Below, piece by piece: positions 4,939-5,657 of a DNA stretch of 5,657 bases; position 1 is the stretch's first letter; every line of letters begins with the position of its first letter. Origin of the DNA: Actinomycetes bacterium (GTDB lineage Bacteria; Actinomycetota; Acidimicrobiia; Acidimicrobiales; UBA8190); NCBI GenBank assembly GCA_021798135.1, contig JAJZYI010000223.1:1-5657 (forward strand), in the 5' to 3' direction. Under the pieces are notes generated by a model that saw only the letters and a program-made list of their open reading frames with translations, did not search any database and was not told the DNA's origin. Made by a program: the position numbers and the translations under genes.

Positions 4939-5657
4939 TCAGGAACCCTCGCCGGCACCGCGGCGACGGTCACGACCGGCGTCGGCGCCGCCCGGCTCGC
5001 CATGCCCACGGCGCGCTCCACCCGCGACCGCGCCGCCCGGCTCGCCGTGCCCACGGCGCGCTCCACCCGCGACCGCGCCGCCCGCCTGGCCACGCCCACG
5101 GCGAACGCCACCGGGGTCGCCACCAGCCACGTCGGAGCGGATCCAGGCGGTGAGCAGCCTTCGGTACGCGTGCTCGTACGTCGCGTACCGCTCCCGGAGC
5201 TCCTCGCCGGGCCATCGGTCGGGGAGCAGGCTGGCGGGCAGCAGGGGGTCGTCGGTCAGGTGGCGCATGGCCGCGGCCGCCACCGCGAAGCACGGTGCCA
5301 GCGAGGTGGCCTCGCCGGCCTCGAGGCGCGGGAGGGTGCCGTCCAGGTCGCCGATCAGGCTCCGGGCCCGTGCCGCCCAGCCGTCGAGGTCCCACAGCCG
5401 CTGCGCGAGCCGGCCGGGGTCCGGCGCGCCCAGGTCCTCGGCCGGAACGGCCCGGAACCAGGTGCAGTGCCCGGCCACCCGCCACTGGGCCGACACCTCG
5501 GCCGCCCGCCACTGGGCCGACACCTCGGCCGCCCGCCACTGGGCCGACACCTCGGCCGCCCGCCTCTGGGCCGACACCTCGGCCGCCCGCCTCTGGGCCG
5601 ACACCTCGGCCGCCCGCCTCTGGGCCGACACCTCGGCCGCCCGCCCCTGGGCCGACA
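4939..5657 (-). CDS. PaaX-family transcriptional regulator, 5' end off the right edge
   Basis: About 238 C-terminal residues are visible; the expected N-terminal winged-helix DNA-binding domain lies off the right edge. PaaX-type regulators repress catabolic operons (phenylacetyl-CoA is the inducer of the type member); the effector here is unknown. The C-terminal family domain runs from about 5470 to 5135: TWFRAVPAEDL, then RLWDLDGWAARARSLIGDL, then AAAAMRHLTDDPLLPASLLP, DRWPGEELRERYATYEHAYR and RLLTAWIRS. The DP.LP..LLP.RWPG core is the strongest evidence. Two oddities frame it. Before it, in the part that should be the middle domain, is a 9-residue tandem array (SAQ[G/R/W]RAAEV). After it, the frame continues about 60 residues through a Gly/Arg repeat tail to a stop at 4939, where codon-position bias fits a different frame, suggesting a frameshift or degenerate end. 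It runs convergent to the sigma module and has no evident tie to it. Confidence 0.75.
   Translation of the reverse strand, partial: SAQGRAAEVSAQRRAAEVSAQRRAAEVSAQRRAAEVSAQWRAAEVSAQWRAAEVSAQWRVAGHCTWFRAVPAEDLGAPDPGRLAQRLWDLDGWAARARSLIGDLDGTLPRLEAGEATSLAPCFAVAAAAMRHLTDDPLLPASLLPDRWPGEELRERYATYEHAYRRLLTAWIRSDVAGGDPGGVRRGRGQAGGAVAGGARRGHGEPGGAVAGGARRGHGEPGGADAGRDRRRGAGEGS
4987..5104 (-). repeat. 45-base tandem repeat at the 3' end of the PaaX gene
   Basis: Units at 4987-5031 and 5032-5076 differ at one position (A5002 versus G5047). A diverged partial third unit covers about 5077-5104. The period of 45 keeps frame. In the annotated frame it encodes GGAVAGGARRGHGEP; in the minus frame starting at 5123 it encodes an Ala/Arg amphipathic helix and nearly every third base is G or C. 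Confidence 0.85.
5478..5657 (-). repeat. 27-base tandem array coding for SAQ[G/R/W]RAAEV
   Basis: The core TGGGCCGACA recurs exactly every 27 bases at 5486, 5513, 5540, 5567, 5594, 5621 and 5648, giving seven visible units. The array still runs at the window edge. Units are almost identical; the main change is one base of one codon (plus-strand positions 5484, 5511 and 5538 A; 5565, 5592 and 5619 T; 5646 C). In protein order this gives Gly, Arg x3, Trp x3. The frame is kept and every codon in the unit ends in G or C, so it is translated sequence and not a spacer-containing array. Confidence 0.93.

Noticed and set aside
4398..5123. Minus-strand frame from GTG 5123 to 4398 as a separate gene
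   Set aside because: No ribosome site precedes it and it runs antisense through the small zinc-motif gene and the end of the sigma gene. Only its first 60 codons look coding, so it is reported as a frame anomaly.
4839..5153. Plus-strand frame with His/Arg-rich repeats
   Set aside because: No ribosome site, poor third-position bias, and its repeats are the complement of the 45-base array already assigned to the minus strand.
5478..5657. CRISPR-like appearance of regularly spaced repeats
   Set aside because: Units are contiguous with no unique spacers, the period is a multiple of three, and the array is open in the PaaX frame with G/C at every third position.

Overview
The window is very GC-rich DNA with almost no A/T runs. 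Codon third positions are nearly all G or C in the real genes, and starts are GTG or ATG behind AGGAGG-type ribosome sites. Together with a SigB/SigF-type sigma module, a PaaX-type regulator and a secreted alanine-rich protein of a kind I recall from high-GC Gram-positives, this points to an actinobacterium (Actinomycetota). Class cannot be fixed from the sequence; a deep-branching lineage such as Acidimicrobiia or Nitriliruptoria is possible. No rRNA, tRNA, transposase or CRISPR array was seen.

Left part, minus strand: the 5' portion of a J-domain (DnaJ-like) protein runs off the left edge in an Ala/Gly/Gln/Pro repeat tail. Upstream of it is a DoxX-like membrane protein. A divergent intergenic region (1170-1356) with an imperfect inverted repeat separates these from a plus-strand secreted protein (1357-2184). 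A 207-base gap follows, holding a 24-base tandem duplication and a perfect 14-bp hairpin directly before the ribosome site of an SRPBCC-fold protein (2392-2781).

Centre, plus strand: a three-gene partner-switching module encodes a STAS anti-anti-sigma factor (2929-3273), an HATPase-type anti-sigma factor (3270-3728) and a SigB/SigF-family sigma factor (3725-4528). Each junction is a 4-base GTGA overlap, so translation is probably coupled. Only 5 bases after the sigma gene lies a close match to the promoter class such sigma factors read (GTTT-N16-GGGTAG). It stands before a 70-residue protein with a Cys/His zinc-finger-like motif (4605-4817), making that protein a likely direct target of the sigma factor next door.

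Right part, minus strand: a gene entering from the right edge encodes a PaaX-family C-terminal domain. It is preceded by an exact 27-base (9-residue) tandem array and followed by a 45-base repeat tail in which the codon-position signal switches frame.

The most notable points are the compact sigma module with its apparent adjacent target, the hairpin in front of the SRPBCC gene, and the minisatellite-like coding repeats at both edges. All functions are read from sequence by eye and no search was run.
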